From contig NZ_JAPIUX010000001.1 in the NCBI RefSeq assembly GCF_026240015.1, positions 62,001 to 126,000 of the forward strand: DNA of 64,000 nucleotides, read 5' to 3'. Below are positions 25,269 to 34,502 of this stretch, piece after piece. Below the pieces are notes generated by a model. The model had not been told where the DNA came from and searched no databases. It worked only from the letters and a program-made list of their open reading frames with translations. The translations under genes were made by a program, and so were the position numbers. Within the stretch, counting starts at the first letter, position 1; every line of letters begins with the position of its first letter. This stretch comes from Acetobacter farinalis. GTDB lineage: Bacteria > Pseudomonadota > Alphaproteobacteria > Acetobacterales > Acetobacteraceae.

Positions 25269-26510
25269 TTATTTCCTGTCCGAGCCATCGCCATTGTTGG
25301 GCACAACCACACCACTCACCCGGTTTCCAGGGTGTTCTGTCATGGTTGCCAGGCCTGTATGCATGTTGATGATGGCCGCAGCGCCCTGAATCTGGTTCGG
25401 CCCTCTGGTGATGTGGACATTCCCCACAATGCGGGCAATGCCCGTATCCGGCACGTAAACGCCACGGTCCCCCGTGACGGTTTCGGTCTGGGTACGCACC
25501 CAGACATGGCCGAACGCATTGACCTTTTCAAGCTTGCCGGAGCCGTTTGCCAGAGGGTCTGACGATGTCTGGCCTGCGGCTTTCTGGTCTGCCGGTTTGG
25601 CGGACTGGTCCGGCGGGGCGCTGTAGCCCACAAGCACGTCCGCACGGATCTGCCGGTTATCATTGGTTGTGACAGTCGCATTGCCACGGCCAATGGAAAT
25701 GCGCTGCTGTGAGTAATATTCCATGGAATCCCGCGCGGTGAGCACATCCTGCGGGGTGGTCAGCTTCAGGGCTTTCCCGGTCATGACAAGCACGGCCTGA
25801 TCCATATCATACACGGCCTTGTCGCCCCAGCCCTGATCGGTCTGGGTGTAGATATGCACGTGGCCAATGGCTTCCAGCCGGTAGATTTCATTGGCGCCGG
25901 AGGCATCCGGGTCACCGCCGCCTGCCTGAGCGTTGCCGCCGGGTGCGGTCTCTCCGGGTTTGGCGCTGTCAGATTTGGCATCGGCGGGAGCAGGCGTGCT
26001 GGCCGGGGCCGGAGGCTGCCCTGTGGGGGCGGCCGGAGCAGTCTTGTCGGCAGGCTGGGCCGGGCCGCCGACAGCGGGGGCGGTGCTGGTGCCAGCCCCG
26101 CCGGCTGCGCCATTGGCCGCAGGCTTGCCCTGAGAGGTATCCGCCGCAGGGGCACCGTCTGGCGTGGCTGCCGGTGCGCCGTCTGGTGCGGTTTTCTTGC
26201 GGTAATAGGCAATCAGTTTGTCCGCCGTGACGGTTACATCCCCGCGCACGGCCTTGGCCTGATCATAGGCCGTGACTTTTTTCTGGTTCTGGTCCCAGTC
26301 AAATCCACCGGCGGCGGTCACGGTAATCTGGCCGCCATGGGAGAGGTCGATCGATTGCGCGTGGGCCGTGCCGCAGAACAGGGCGGCCAGAAGGGGCAGG
26401 CCCGCCGCCGCCAGAAAAGGCATACGGCGTACGCGTGCAGGGGCCACATCTGCGGAGTGCATGCGGGCCAACGCCGGGTGGCGCAGGCTGGAAGGGGGGA
26501 TCAAAAGCAT
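25269..26510 (-). CDS. lptA: LPS transport periplasmic protein LptA with long low-complexity insertion
   Basis: 413 residues from ATG 26510, far longer than E. coli LptA (185). A signal peptide (FLAAAGLPLLAALFCGTAHA) leads into an OstA-type beta-jellyroll: AAGGFDWDQNQKKVTAYDQA and GDVTVTADKLIAYY. About 100 Ala/Pro/Gly/Asp residues (encoded by 25890-26192) then interrupt the fold before it resumes at EIYRLEAIGHVHIYT. The start at 26510 is one base after the lptC stop; ATG 26555, 26528 and 26423 are alternatives. LptA bridges the periplasm between LptC and LptD. Confidence 0.9.
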   Translation of the reverse strand: MLLIPPSSLRHPALARMHSADVAPARVRRMPFLAAAGLPLLAALFCGTAHAQSIDLSHGGQITVTAAGGFDWDQNQKKVTAYDQAKAVRGDVTVTADKLIAYYRKKTAPDGAPAATPDGAPAADTSQGKPAANGAAGGAGTSTAPAVGGPAQPADKTAPAAPTGQPPAPASTPAPADAKSDSAKPGETAPGGNAQAGGGDPDASGANEIYRLEAIGHVHIYTQTDQGWGDKAVYDMDQAVLVMTGKALKLTTPQDVLTARDSMEYYSQQRISIGRGNATVTTNDNRQIRADVLVGYSAPPDQSAKPADQKAAGQTSSDPLANGSGKLEKVNAFGHVWVRTQTETVTGDRGVYVPDTGIARIVGNVHITRGPNQIQGAAAIINMHTGLATMTEHPGNRVSGVVVPNNGDGSDRK

Positions 26511-26511
26511 A

Positions 26512-27246
26512 TCAGGAAGCCTTCCCATCAGCCGGACGGCTGCCGCGGTCATCATTCAGAATAAGCCGGCCCGGCCCGCGGAACTGGGCAATGCCTTCAT
26601 GCTGAGACATCAGATATCCTTTTGCGTCAAGCACACCAAAAGGCCCTTCTGCCCGCACCCAGGAGTTGGAGGCGATAATACCGGTGCGGATATCAATATC
26701 CGCCGCAGGGCTGTGCATCATCAGGCCATCATCGCGATACAGGGTGACTTCTCCGGTCAGGTCAAGAATTTGTGCATGTTGCATGTACACGCCTTTTTCC
26801 GATCGGACCAGAAGCCAGCTTCCGCCCTGGCTGAGGATATCCGCCACGGGATTGTCCAGATCCATCCGCTCCGGGTTGGCCTGATGGGCGCTGTCGGCTG
26901 TGATCATGAACGGGCGGTTATGCTCATCCACGCCGCGATAGGTCGCGCCGATAAGGCTGCCGCTTTCAACCTTGATCTTGGAGAGTTCCTTCAGCGCGGC
27001 CTTGTTGGCGTTGATCAGCCGGTCCACTTCCGGCCAGACCGCAATGGAGCTGAGCAGCAGGAGGGCTGTTGCGGGCAGGGCCCACTTGGCCAGACGCAGC
27101 ATTGCGCGCCGGCGGGCCAGCTCACCGGCGTTCGGCGGCAGGCGGCGCGGTGCGGAAGGGGCCAGACGTTCGCGCTGCTGGCGAATGGTTTCGTCAGAGC
27201 GGGCAAAATCATCACGCTGCGGGGGGTGGCCTGAAGGGTCGGTCAT
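26512..27246 (-). CDS. lptC: LPS export system protein LptC
   Basis: 244 residues. A bitopic inner membrane protein that hands LPS from LptB2FG to LptA. A cytoplasmic N terminus of about 65 residues (Arg/Gln/Pro-rich) is followed by one membrane helix (WALPATALLLLSSIAVWPEV) and a periplasmic OstA-like domain (LIGATYRGVDEHNRPFMITA; later MMHSPAADIDIRTGIIASN). ATG 27246 is chosen, 10 bases after the kdsD stop; the frame is open upstream into kdsD. Confidence 0.92.
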   Translation of the reverse strand: MTDPSGHPPQRDDFARSDETIRQQRERLAPSAPRRLPPNAGELARRRAMLRLAKWALPATALLLLSSIAVWPEVDRLINANKAALKELSKIKVESGSLIGATYRGVDEHNRPFMITADSAHQANPERMDLDNPVADILSQGGSWLLVRSEKGVYMQHAQILDLTGEVTLYRDDGLMMHSPAADIDIRTGIIASNSWVRAEGPFGVLDAKGYLMSQHEGIAQFRGPGRLILNDDRGSRPADGKAS

Positions 27247-27256
27247 GAGGGGTCTG

Positions 27257-28264
27257 TTATCCCACACCGGCCCGCAGCAGGTCATGCACATGCACAACCC
27301 CCACGGGGCGACGGTCCGCATCCAGCACAAACAGGGAGGTGATGGGGCGTTTGCGTTCGTTCATCATGCGCAGGGCATCGGAAGCAAAGATATCCGGCCC
27401 TATGGTAAGAGGGTGACGGTTCATGGCATCCCCTGCCAGCGTGGTCGTCAGATCAAGGTCCAGCGCACGGCGCAGGTCACCATCCGTGATCAGCCCCGCC
27501 AGCGCGCCATTATCATCCAGAATGCCAATGCAGCCTAGAGCCTGCCGTGTCATTTCCATAATGACATCCCGCATGGACGTATCTTCCCGGCCCAGAGGCA
27601 TGGCCTCTCCCGTGCGCATCAGTTCCCGCACGGTGCGCAGGCGGCTGCCCAGACGGCCGCCGGGGTGAAAATTGCCAAAGTCACTGGCGGTAAAGCCGCG
27701 CTGGCGCAGCAGCACCACGGCCAGCGCATCCCCAAAGGCAAGCTGCATCAGGGTGCTGGTGGTGGGGGCCAGACCCATGGGGCAGGCTTCCGGCATGGAC
27801 GGCAGGGTCAGTGCGACATCCGCCGCCGTGGCCAGCGTGGAGTGCGCCCGGCTGGTAACGGCCAGCAGCGGCAGCCCGGCCTTGCGGGCGTGGGCGGCGA
27901 TATCGCCCAGTTCCGTGGTCTCGCCCGAATTGGAGAACGCCAGAACGGCATCCCCCGGCTGCACCATGCCCAGATCCCCATGTGAGGCTTCGGCGGGGTG
28001 CACAAACAGCGCCGGGGTGCCGGTGGAGGAAAGGGTGGCCTGAATTTTCCGGGCCACATGGCCGGACTTGCCAATGCCGGTCACCACCACCCGGCCGGGA
28101 ATCCGCAGCAGAATATCCACCGCCCGTGCAAAGGCTCCCCCCAGTTCGCCGGGGTCCTTCAGCGCGCTGGTCAGTGCATCCAGCCCGGCGCGCTCGGTCT
28201 GGATAACGGCGGCGGCCTCGGTGGCGAGGGCGGCTTCAGGGTCCATAACGGAGGTGTCTGTCAT
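27257..28264 (-). CDS. kdsD: D-arabinose 5-phosphate isomerase (KdsD/KpsF family)
   Basis: 335 residues. It converts ribulose 5-phosphate to arabinose 5-phosphate, the precursor of Kdo. An N-terminal SIS domain (about residues 45-190: VVVTGIGKSGHVARKIQATL, HPAEASHGDLGMV, FSNSGET) is followed by two CBS repeats (about 210-335). It is first in the kdsD-lptC-lptA-lptB run, linking Kdo supply with LPS transport. The start is ATG 28264, 26 bases after the exonuclease gene. Confidence 0.94.
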   Translation of the reverse strand: MTDTSVMDPEAALATEAAAVIQTERAGLDALTSALKDPGELGGAFARAVDILLRIPGRVVVTGIGKSGHVARKIQATLSSTGTPALFVHPAEASHGDLGMVQPGDAVLAFSNSGETTELGDIAAHARKAGLPLLAVTSRAHSTLATAADVALTLPSMPEACPMGLAPTTSTLMQLAFGDALAVVLLRQRGFTASDFGNFHPGGRLGSRLRTVRELMRTGEAMPLGREDTSMRDVIMEMTRQALGCIGILDDNGALAGLITDGDLRRALDLDLTTTLAGDAMNRHPLTIGPDIFASDALRMMNERKRPITSLFVLDADRRPVGVVHVHDLLRAGVG

Positions 28265-28290
28265 ACGGTGCGGGTTCCGGTCAGGCGGGT

Positions 28291-28950
28291 TCAGGCACGG
28301 TGAGAGAAGATATCCGGGTCTTCATAACCCAGAAGGTCGAGCCGGGCGCGGGCGGGCATGAAATCAAAGCACGCCTGCGCCAGTTCCCTGCGGCCTTCCC
28401 GCACGAGCAGGGCCTCCATTTTTTCCCACAGGGCGTGCAGGTACAGCACATCGGACGCGGCATAGGCGAGCTGCTCGGGCTTGAGGTCCAGCGCGCCCCA
28501 GTCTGATGTCTGCTGCTGTTTACTCAGCTCAACACCCAGCATGTCCCGGCACAGGGCGGCCAGACCGTGGCGGTCTGTAAAGGTGCGGACAAGCCGGGCC
28601 GCAATCTTAGTGCAGACAATCGGGCTTACGGTGATCCCCAGCGCGTGCTGGAGAATGGCGACATCAAACCGGGCGAAATGCATGATTTTCAGCACGGAGG
28701 GGTCTGCCATCAGGCGCTTGAGGTTCGGGCAATCATACCCTTTGCCGCCGAGGGCTTCGGGGATGATCTGCACCAGATGCGCCGTGCCGTCTCCCGCGGA
28801 AATCTGCACCAGGCAGAGCCGGTCCCGATGGGGGTTGAGGCCCATGGTTTCCGTATCCACAGCAATGGAGCCCGTAAAGCTCAACCCGTCGGGCAGGTCA
28901 TTACGGTGTAGAGTGATGCTTCCCTCGGAAGAGGTCCGGGATGCGTTCAT
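28291..28950 (-). CDS. RNase D-type 3'-5' exonuclease
   Basis: 219 residues, a single DEDDy exonuclease domain without the HRDC domains of E. coli RNase D. Acidic motifs: Exo I AVDTETMGL, Exo II HFARFDVAILQHAL, Exo III YAASDVLYL. Such short RNase D-like proteins are common next to kdsD/lptC in alphaproteobacteria. The substrate is probably structured RNA 3' ends, by family. Start at ATG 28950. Confidence 0.9.
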   Translation of the reverse strand: MNASRTSSEGSITLHRNDLPDGLSFTGSIAVDTETMGLNPHRDRLCLVQISAGDGTAHLVQIIPEALGGKGYDCPNLKRLMADPSVLKIMHFARFDVAILQHALGITVSPIVCTKIAARLVRTFTDRHGLAALCRDMLGVELSKQQQTSDWGALDLKPEQLAYAASDVLYLHALWEKMEALLVREGRRELAQACFDFMPARARLDLLGYEDPDIFSHRA

Positions 28951-29152
28951 GACCCGCTCCTGCCTTGTTGTTGATCAGGCTCAGACGGATACAGCCGGGA
29001 TGGCGGAATGTCCATTCCGGACGCCATGCCTGAGCTTTCAGGCGATTTGATGGTGTGGGGTGTGAGGCGTTTGGGTCGCAGGGGGCAACGGACAGGTCGC
29101 AAGGAGCGGGAGCGGCGGCAGGGGAAGGCAGGAGCAGGGAGCAGCAGGGCGG

Positions 29153-29962
29153 TCAAGGGGTGGAGAGCGTGCCGTTTCGGGATTCCTGCAGGGCAAGCTG
29201 TGTCAGCCGGGCCTCGTTTTTTTTCAGGAAGGCGCCAAAGATGAGCATCCCGCCAATGGCCGCAATGCCGATTACAAGGCCAATCGGGCCGGAGACTTCT
29301 GAAATCTTTCGCCCCAGCGCATAGGTGCCCAGTGCATAGCCGCCCGCCCAGCAGATGCCGCCCAGCGCGTTGAACAGCATGAAGTGCTGCCAGCGCATGC
29401 GGCAGGCCCCCGCCAGCACGGCCACAAACACACGCACCACGGAAATAAAGCGCCCGCAGAACACAATGGCGCGGCCATGGTGATGAAACAGGTACTGCCC
29501 CAGAATGAGTCTCTCGGAAGTCAGACCAAGGCGCGGGCCATGTTTTTCCAATAGTGGCAGCCCCACCTTGCGGCCAATGAGATAGCCGATGTTGTCCCCG
29601 ATAATGGCTCCGGCCACAGCGGCGGTGGCGACCCCTCCAATCGCGAGATGGTGGGTTTTCAGGCAGTAGAGCGAGGCGGTGATGATGCAGGCTTCAGCCG
29701 GGACCGGCACCCCCATGCTTTCCATCATGACAATCAGGGTCACAATGCTATACCCGTAGTGCTGGAGAAGCATGTCCAGATGGTGAAGCAGGGTCAGATC
29801 TCCTTGTGCCGGGGTGTTACTCCCCCCCCTTGCAGGGCCGGACGTCGGGCGGCCAGCGCCTGCTGCCGGTATCGGCAGAGGCTGTGTCTGCAGGGTTGGT
29901 TTCTGCAAGGCGGGGCAGAGCATGCCGCACTCAGCCGCAGGGCAAAAGGGCGGTTGTGGCAT
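29153..29962 (-). CDS. DedA family membrane protein
   Basis: 269 residues from ATG 29962. A DedA (SNARE-associated/VTT) protein; members act in membrane lipid homeostasis, some as undecaprenyl-phosphate flippases. Family motifs: MMESMGVPVPAEACI, GAIIGDNIGYLIGRKVG and FCGRFISVVRVFVAVLAGA (the conserved F-x-R-x-x-P/V-x-x-R region, here with VV in place of the usual proline). The first about 55 residues are low in complexity; ATG 29773 (MLLQHYGY) is an alternative start. It lies 10 bases after the YaiI-family gene. Confidence 0.88.
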   Translation of the reverse strand: MPQPPFCPAAECGMLCPALQKPTLQTQPLPIPAAGAGRPTSGPARGGSNTPAQGDLTLLHHLDMLLQHYGYSIVTLIVMMESMGVPVPAEACIITASLYCLKTHHLAIGGVATAAVAGAIIGDNIGYLIGRKVGLPLLEKHGPRLGLTSERLILGQYLFHHHGRAIVFCGRFISVVRVFVAVLAGACRMRWQHFMLFNALGGICWAGGYALGTYALGRKISEVSGPIGLVIGIAAIGGMLIFGAFLKKNEARLTQLALQESRNGTLSTP

Positions 29963-29971
29963 AGCAGGCCT

Positions 29972-30478
29972 TCAGAGACTCCGCCCGCCCGGGGGCGCGG
30001 CCAGTCGGGCCGCGAGAACACTGCCCGCGGACAGTTTTTTGCCGCGCACAACCGCCGTATCCAGTGCGGAGAGAAAGGCCGAGCGGTCTTTTTTTGTAAA
30101 GCTGCGCCCGCCACCCGTCATGGTGCCGGTGGAGCGGAGGTCTTCCATCAGGTTCCGCATGGCCAGCGCCATGCCGATGGCGTTTTCATCCAGAATGCGG
30201 CCGGTGGGGGTGAGCACACACGCTCCCTTCGCCACACAGCGGGCGGCCAGCGGAATATCTGAAGAAATCACGACATCATGCGCTTTGACATGCTCGGCAA
30301 TCCAGTTATCCGCCTCATCCATGCCTTCCGTCACCACCACCCGCTCAATCTGCGGGGAGGCCGGGGCGGCCAGCAGGCGGTTGGACACAACCAGAGTTTT
30401 CAGCCCGTGGCGTTCGGCCACCAGATAGGTTTCATCCCGCACCGGGCAGGCATCGGCGTCTATGAAAATGCGTATCAT
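29972..30478 (-). CDS. YaiI/YqxD (DUF188, UPF0178) family protein
   Basis: 168 residues. DUF188 proteins have a PIN-like fold and unknown function. Signatures: IRIFIDADACPVRDE at the N terminus, VISSDIPLAARCVAKGA and GRSFTKKDRSAF with a glycine-rich loop. The start is ATG 30478 (next upstream frame sequence is Pro-rich and not conserved). It is first in a - strand run with the DedA gene and divergent from rlmB. Confidence 0.9.
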   Translation of the reverse strand: MIRIFIDADACPVRDETYLVAERHGLKTLVVSNRLLAAPASPQIERVVVTEGMDEADNWIAEHVKAHDVVISSDIPLAARCVAKGACVLTPTGRILDENAIGMALAMRNLMEDLRSTGTMTGGGRSFTKKDRSAFLSALDTAVVRGKKLSAGSVLAARLAAPPGGRSL

Positions 30479-30630
30479 GCCCTGAGTCCTAGGCCCTCCC
30501 GCCTGCTGTTTGCAAGGTGGCGGGGCATGGGCAGGGTGCGGCCTGCCACGGAACCTGCCGCAAGGGGGATAGCCCGCCAGTGCGAACATGCGGTAGGGAG
30601 AGGGCTGAACACGACAGCTCAAGGTTTTTC

Positions 30631-31467
30631 ATGCGCACTCCCCGTTCTGGCCGTCCGTCCCGCCGCCCGCGTGGTGGCTCTCCCGCAGGGCGGGAGGGGG
30701 CTGCTCCTGCTGGCTCCTGCTGGCTGTTTGGCACACATGCCGTGGCGGCCGCACTGGCCAACCCGCAGCGGGTGTTTCAGCGCCTGCTGGTGACAGAGGC
30801 CGAGCATCCCGCCCTGCTGGCCGCGCGGGAGGCCGGGGCTGTTCTGCGCATTGAGCCTGAACTGGTGCAGCGCGCCCAGCTTGATGACATGCTGGGGGAA
30901 GAGGCCGTGCATCAGGGTGTGGCCGCGCTGGTCAAGGCCCTGCCGAACCTGACGCTGGAAGAAGCGCTGGAGCGCCCCGGCCCGGTGCTGGTGCTGGATC
31001 AGGTGACAGACCCGCGCAATGTGGGTGCCATCCTGCGGTCTGCCGCGGCGTTTGGCGCAGCCTGCATTGTGGTGCAGGATCGCAATGCGCCGGAAGAAAC
31101 CGCCGTGCTGGCCAAGGCGGCCTCCGGCGCGCTGGAAACCGTGCCGATGGTGCGGGAAGTCAACCTCTCCCGTGCGATTGAGGCGCTGCAGAAAGGTGGG
31201 TGCTGGACTGTCGGGCTGGATGCGGGCGGTGGCCTGCTTGATGGTCCGGCCTTCAAGGGCCGCCGGGTGGCGCTGGTGCTGGGGGCGGAAGGCAAGGGCC
31301 TGCGCCGCCTGACACGGGAGAGCTGTGATGAGATTGCCGGGCTTTACATGCCCGGCGAGATGGAAAGCCTGAACGTATCTGTGGCCGCAGCCGTGGGGCT
31401 TTATGAGCTGGCGCGGGAGCGCATGCCCAGCACATACCAGCCCGCAGCCATGAAGAAGCCCACGTAA
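30631..31467 (+). CDS. rlmB: SpoU/TrmH-family 23S rRNA 2'-O-methyltransferase RlmB
   Basis: 278 residues from ATG 30631. A SPOUT-type methyltransferase that uses S-adenosylmethionine; RlmB modifies G2251 of 23S rRNA. A basic, Arg/Pro/Gly-rich N terminus is followed by the substrate-binding domain (WLFGTHAVAAALANPQR; EEAVHQGVAALV) and the SPOUT knot: DQVTDPRNVGAILRSAAAFG, ALVLGAEGKGLRRL, and IPM-like YMPGEMESLNVSVAAAVGLYEL. The last 22 codons lie over the 3' end of the convergent permease gene. Confidence 0.92.
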   Translation: MRTPRSGRPSRRPRGGSPAGREGAAPAGSCWLFGTHAVAAALANPQRVFQRLLVTEAEHPALLAAREAGAVLRIEPELVQRAQLDDMLGEEAVHQGVAALVKALPNLTLEEALERPGPVLVLDQVTDPRNVGAILRSAAAFGAACIVVQDRNAPEETAVLAKAASGALETVPMVREVNLSRAIEALQKGGCWTVGLDAGGGLLDGPAFKGRRVALVLGAEGKGLRRLTRESCDEIAGLYMPGEMESLNVSVAAAVGLYELARERMPSTYQPAAMKKPT

Positions 31468-32870
31468 TAGCCAATATCGGCCCCGCCCAGCCAGCGCGCT
31501 ATGGGGCCGGTATAGAGCTCACTGCTGGAAAACAGCAGGATGGTGAGCACGGATGTAATGGCGAAAATGCTCGCCCCATACGTCCAGCCCGGCGGGACCG
31601 GGCGCGGCTGGCGGGTGCCGCAATACCAGTCAGCCAGCACAATGCCGATCCACGGCGCAATCCAGTACATCGTGACCAGCAGATAGTCCGTATACAGCGC
31701 GGTGTAGCGCCCGGCTCCGGCCACGGCTAGCCCGTAGCCCAGCAGGGCGGTCAGGATGGCGGCTGTCACACGCGGGACATGCAGCCCGGCGGAAATCAGG
31801 CTGTAGCTTGCCGTGTTGTCATTGAACGAATTGCCCGTGATGGAAGAAAGCGCGATGGCCGCCAGAGCAACGGCCCCCAGTGGCCCCATGGCCTGCTGGA
31901 GGGAGGCAATCACCGCCGTGGGGGAGGGGTTGGCCACGCTGCCCGCGCAGAGAAGCCCCAGAATCTGAAACGGGATGGCAGAGCCCAGCAGCCCGGCCAG
32001 CGCCAGCAGCACCACGCGCTTCGGGCTGGTGCTGGCAGGCAGATAACGCGTGTAATCCGAGGAATAGGAGGCCCAGGAGAGATTGAAGCTGACCAGAATG
32101 CCCGTGGCCAGCAGGAAGGTGGAAAGGCTCACCGGGTGATGCGCCGCCACGGGGGCCGCCCCCCGCACGGCAAAAACCACGCCCATCAGGATGAAGGTGG
32201 CCAGCAGCAGGGCGCCGAGGTATTTTTGCAGCGCCTGCACCACATGATGCCCGTAAATGGAGGCCACCATCTGCGCGGAGGCCAGCACGGCCAGTGCCAG
32301 CCAGAAGGGCAGGGCAACGTGCGCCAGCATCAGCAGGGCTATCAGGGCGGTGGCGGCGGGCACGTTGTTCACGGCATCCCACCCCACGCAGTAAATCCAG
32401 TTGAGAAAGGCCGGAGGGCGCACGCCCAGCCGCCCCAGTGCCCGGCGGGAGGCTTCCATCTGCGTCAGCCCCGTGGCCGGACCGATGGAGGCCGCCAGCG
32501 CAACCGGCAGCGCGCCGAGAAAATTGCCCAGCAGAACCGCCAGAAGGCCGGTTTTGAAATCCAGTCCCAGACTGACAAGCAGTGCCCCCGTCACCCAGCC
32601 GCCCGGCCCCAGATTGGGGGAGAAATGGCTCCAGAACACCTTGTCCAGCGCCATGGTTTTCTGCGCCGCAGGAACAGGCTCCCGCACGGAGGCTGCGGAC
32701 AGATCTTCCATCAGCCTTCCCGGTGCGTGCCCTTCCTGCATGCCCTCTACCGGGCGTGCGCCGGGAGGGAGAGAGGGAGCCGCCGTGTCCTGCCTCCCTG
32801 TGCCGCGCGGGGTGTGAGGCTGGGGGTGGTCTGTGCCGGGGGGCTGGCCGGAGGAGGTGTTCTGGGTCAT
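31401..32870 (-). CDS. NCS1-family nucleobase permease (cytosine/purine type)
   Basis: 489 residues. A twelve-helix transporter of the NCS1 family (cytosine, purines, allantoin or hydantoins). Family features: FWSHFSPNLGPGGWVTGALL at the first helix, NWIYCVGWDAVNNVPAA, FNLSWASYSSDYTRYLP (the conserved sodium/substrate region), GNSFNDNTASYSL and YTDYLLVTMYWIAPWIGIVL. About 70 hydrophilic, Pro-rich residues precede the first helix, more than usual. The start is ATG 32870. The stop lies 67 bases inside the end of rlmB. The substrate cannot be fixed. Confidence 0.87.
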   Translation of the reverse strand: MTQNTSSGQPPGTDHPQPHTPRGTGRQDTAAPSLPPGARPVEGMQEGHAPGRLMEDLSAASVREPVPAAQKTMALDKVFWSHFSPNLGPGGWVTGALLVSLGLDFKTGLLAVLLGNFLGALPVALAASIGPATGLTQMEASRRALGRLGVRPPAFLNWIYCVGWDAVNNVPAATALIALLMLAHVALPFWLALAVLASAQMVASIYGHHVVQALQKYLGALLLATFILMGVVFAVRGAAPVAAHHPVSLSTFLLATGILVSFNLSWASYSSDYTRYLPASTSPKRVVLLALAGLLGSAIPFQILGLLCAGSVANPSPTAVIASLQQAMGPLGAVALAAIALSSITGNSFNDNTASYSLISAGLHVPRVTAAILTALLGYGLAVAGAGRYTALYTDYLLVTMYWIAPWIGIVLADWYCGTRQPRPVPPGWTYGASIFAITSVLTILLFSSSELYTGPIARWLGGADIGYYVGFFMAAGWYVLGMRSRASS

Positions 32871-32908
32871 GCCGGGCGGTGTGTCCTGAAAGGCAGGGCG
32901 CGGGCGGT

Positions 32909-33727
32909 TCAGGACAAATCCGGTTCCGGCATGCTGCCCGCGGCCCCTGTGGGCTGGTTGGTATAATAGGCTTCTGCCAGACGGATGGGCAGCAGGTCCA
33001 TAAAGCGGGAGCCGGCCACCAGCCAGTGCGGGAATACAATGCGCCGTTCATTGCGCCGCAGTCCACGCAGAATACGGCGGCTGGCGTTATCCACATCCAT
33101 AAGTCCGGGCATGGGGAAGCGGTTGCGCGCCACCATGGGTGTATTGAGAAAGCCACACACCACGGAACTGAGCAGAATACCGGCCTGTTTCATGTTGCCG
33201 CCGGTGGCGACCATAAACCGGTCCACCGCCGCCTTGGCCGCGCTGTAGGCGGGCGTGCCGGGGTAGGACACCACTCCCGCCACGGAGGAAATGGCGCAGA
33301 TACGCCCGCGCAGGCCATCCTGCGCGCGGGGCTGGGTGAGCATCAGCCTGAGTGCGGGCAGCACGGTGTTCAGCACGCCCTCCACATTGGTGGCAAACAT
33401 CTGGCGGACCTGTGCGTCCGGCTCATAGGGGGCCATATCCGGCGCAGGGGGGCGGCGCGTGCCGCCGGTAATGCCTGCGCAGGCCAGAACCATGTCCAGC
33501 CCGCCGGTGCCCTGCACCCATTCTTCCATGGCGGAGCGGTGCGTGACATCACACAGCCGGATTTCCGCCGCCGCACCGCGGGAGATGCACTGGCGGGCGG
33601 TTTCTGTCAGGCGTTCCGCATTGCGGCCCCCCAGAAAGAGCCTGCGCCCGGGGCGGGCCAGTGTCAGCGCCAGTGAATGTCCCAGCCCGGAAGACGCACC
33701 GGTAATCAGAATGCTATCGTGTTTCAT
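32909..33727 (-). CDS. Short-chain dehydrogenase/reductase
   Basis: 272 residues. Classical SDR fold: NAD(P) loop ITGASSGLGHSLALTLA (residues about 8-24), CAGITGG at the NAG position, a serine in AISSVAGV, and the catalytic YSAAKAA. Arg in GGRN after strand 2 hints at NADPH. The C terminus with PHWLVAGSRFMDLLP suggests the subgroup of membrane-associated SDRs found in lipid or polysaccharide loci, but the substrate is unknown. It is 38 bases upstream of the permease gene and divergent from gmk. Confidence 0.85.
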   Translation of the reverse strand: MKHDSILITGASSGLGHSLALTLARPGRRLFLGGRNAERLTETARQCISRGAAAEIRLCDVTHRSAMEEWVQGTGGLDMVLACAGITGGTRRPPAPDMAPYEPDAQVRQMFATNVEGVLNTVLPALRLMLTQPRAQDGLRGRICAISSVAGVVSYPGTPAYSAAKAAVDRFMVATGGNMKQAGILLSSVVCGFLNTPMVARNRFPMPGLMDVDNASRRILRGLRRNERRIVFPHWLVAGSRFMDLLPIRLAEAYYTNQPTGAAGSMPEPDLS

Positions 33728-33846
33728 ATCGCCCTCTTGATCCGAGACTGTTAGAACATTCCTCCATTATGGCACCCCGGCGGCACTTGTGGCAGAGACG
33801 CCGGATAAAGTGGTGTATTGCGAATACGGAAGAAGGTGGCGGCGGG

Positions 33847-34497
33847 ATGTCCAGCACAGTGTCAGATCAGGAGAAGGCCATCAAACGGCGTGGGATATGT
33901 CTTGTGATTTCTGCGCCGTCGGGGGCCGGGAAATCGACCATTGCCAACGCGCTGCGGGCGGCCGAACCCAGGCTGAGACACTCCGTGTCCGTCACCACGC
34001 GGCAGATCCGCCCCGGTGAAAAGGAAGGCGTTCATTACCACTTCCGCTCCATGGAGCAGTTTGAGGACATGGCCACCAAGGGCGAGCTTCTGGAATGGGC
34101 CATTGTGTTCGGCCGGGGCTACGGCACGCCCCGCGGCCCGGTGGAAGAGGCGCTGAGTGCCGGATACGATATGGTGTTTGATATCGACTGGCAGGGCCAC
34201 CTGCAGATTCGCAAGGCGCTGCCGGGGGATGTGATCAGCCTGTTCGTGCTGCCGCCCTCGCTGGAAGAGCTGGAGCGCCGCCTGCACGCCCGCGCGTCCG
34301 ACCATCCGGATGAAATCGCCCGCCGCATGGCTGCTGCGCGGGATGAAATTTCCCATTGGCGCGAGTTCGATCATGTGGTGGTGAATACAGACTTGGACCG
34401 CGCGATTTTTGAAGCCCGCGCGGTGCTGACAGCCGGACGCCTGCTCACCAGACGGCAGACCGGACTGGCCGATTTCGTGAAGACATTCGGAGCCTGA
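33847..34497 (+). CDS. gmk: Guanylate kinase
   Basis: 216 residues. It phosphorylates GMP to GDP with ATP. P-loop SAPSGAGKSTIANAL (about residues 21-35), the GMP-binding region VSVTTRQIRPGEKEGVHYHF, and the lid EELERRLHAR are typical. ATG 33847 is chosen; AAGAAGG lies about 10 bases upstream, and the first about 14 residues are a short tail. It precedes hldE by 5 bases. Confidence 0.96.
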   Translation: MSSTVSDQEKAIKRRGICLVISAPSGAGKSTIANALRAAEPRLRHSVSVTTRQIRPGEKEGVHYHFRSMEQFEDMATKGELLEWAIVFGRGYGTPRGPVEEALSAGYDMVFDIDWQGHLQIRKALPGDVISLFVLPPSLEELERRLHARASDHPDEIARRMAAARDEISHWREFDHVVVNTDLDRAIFEARAVLTAGRLLTRRQTGLADFVKTFGA

Positions 34498-34502
34498 AGG
34501 CT

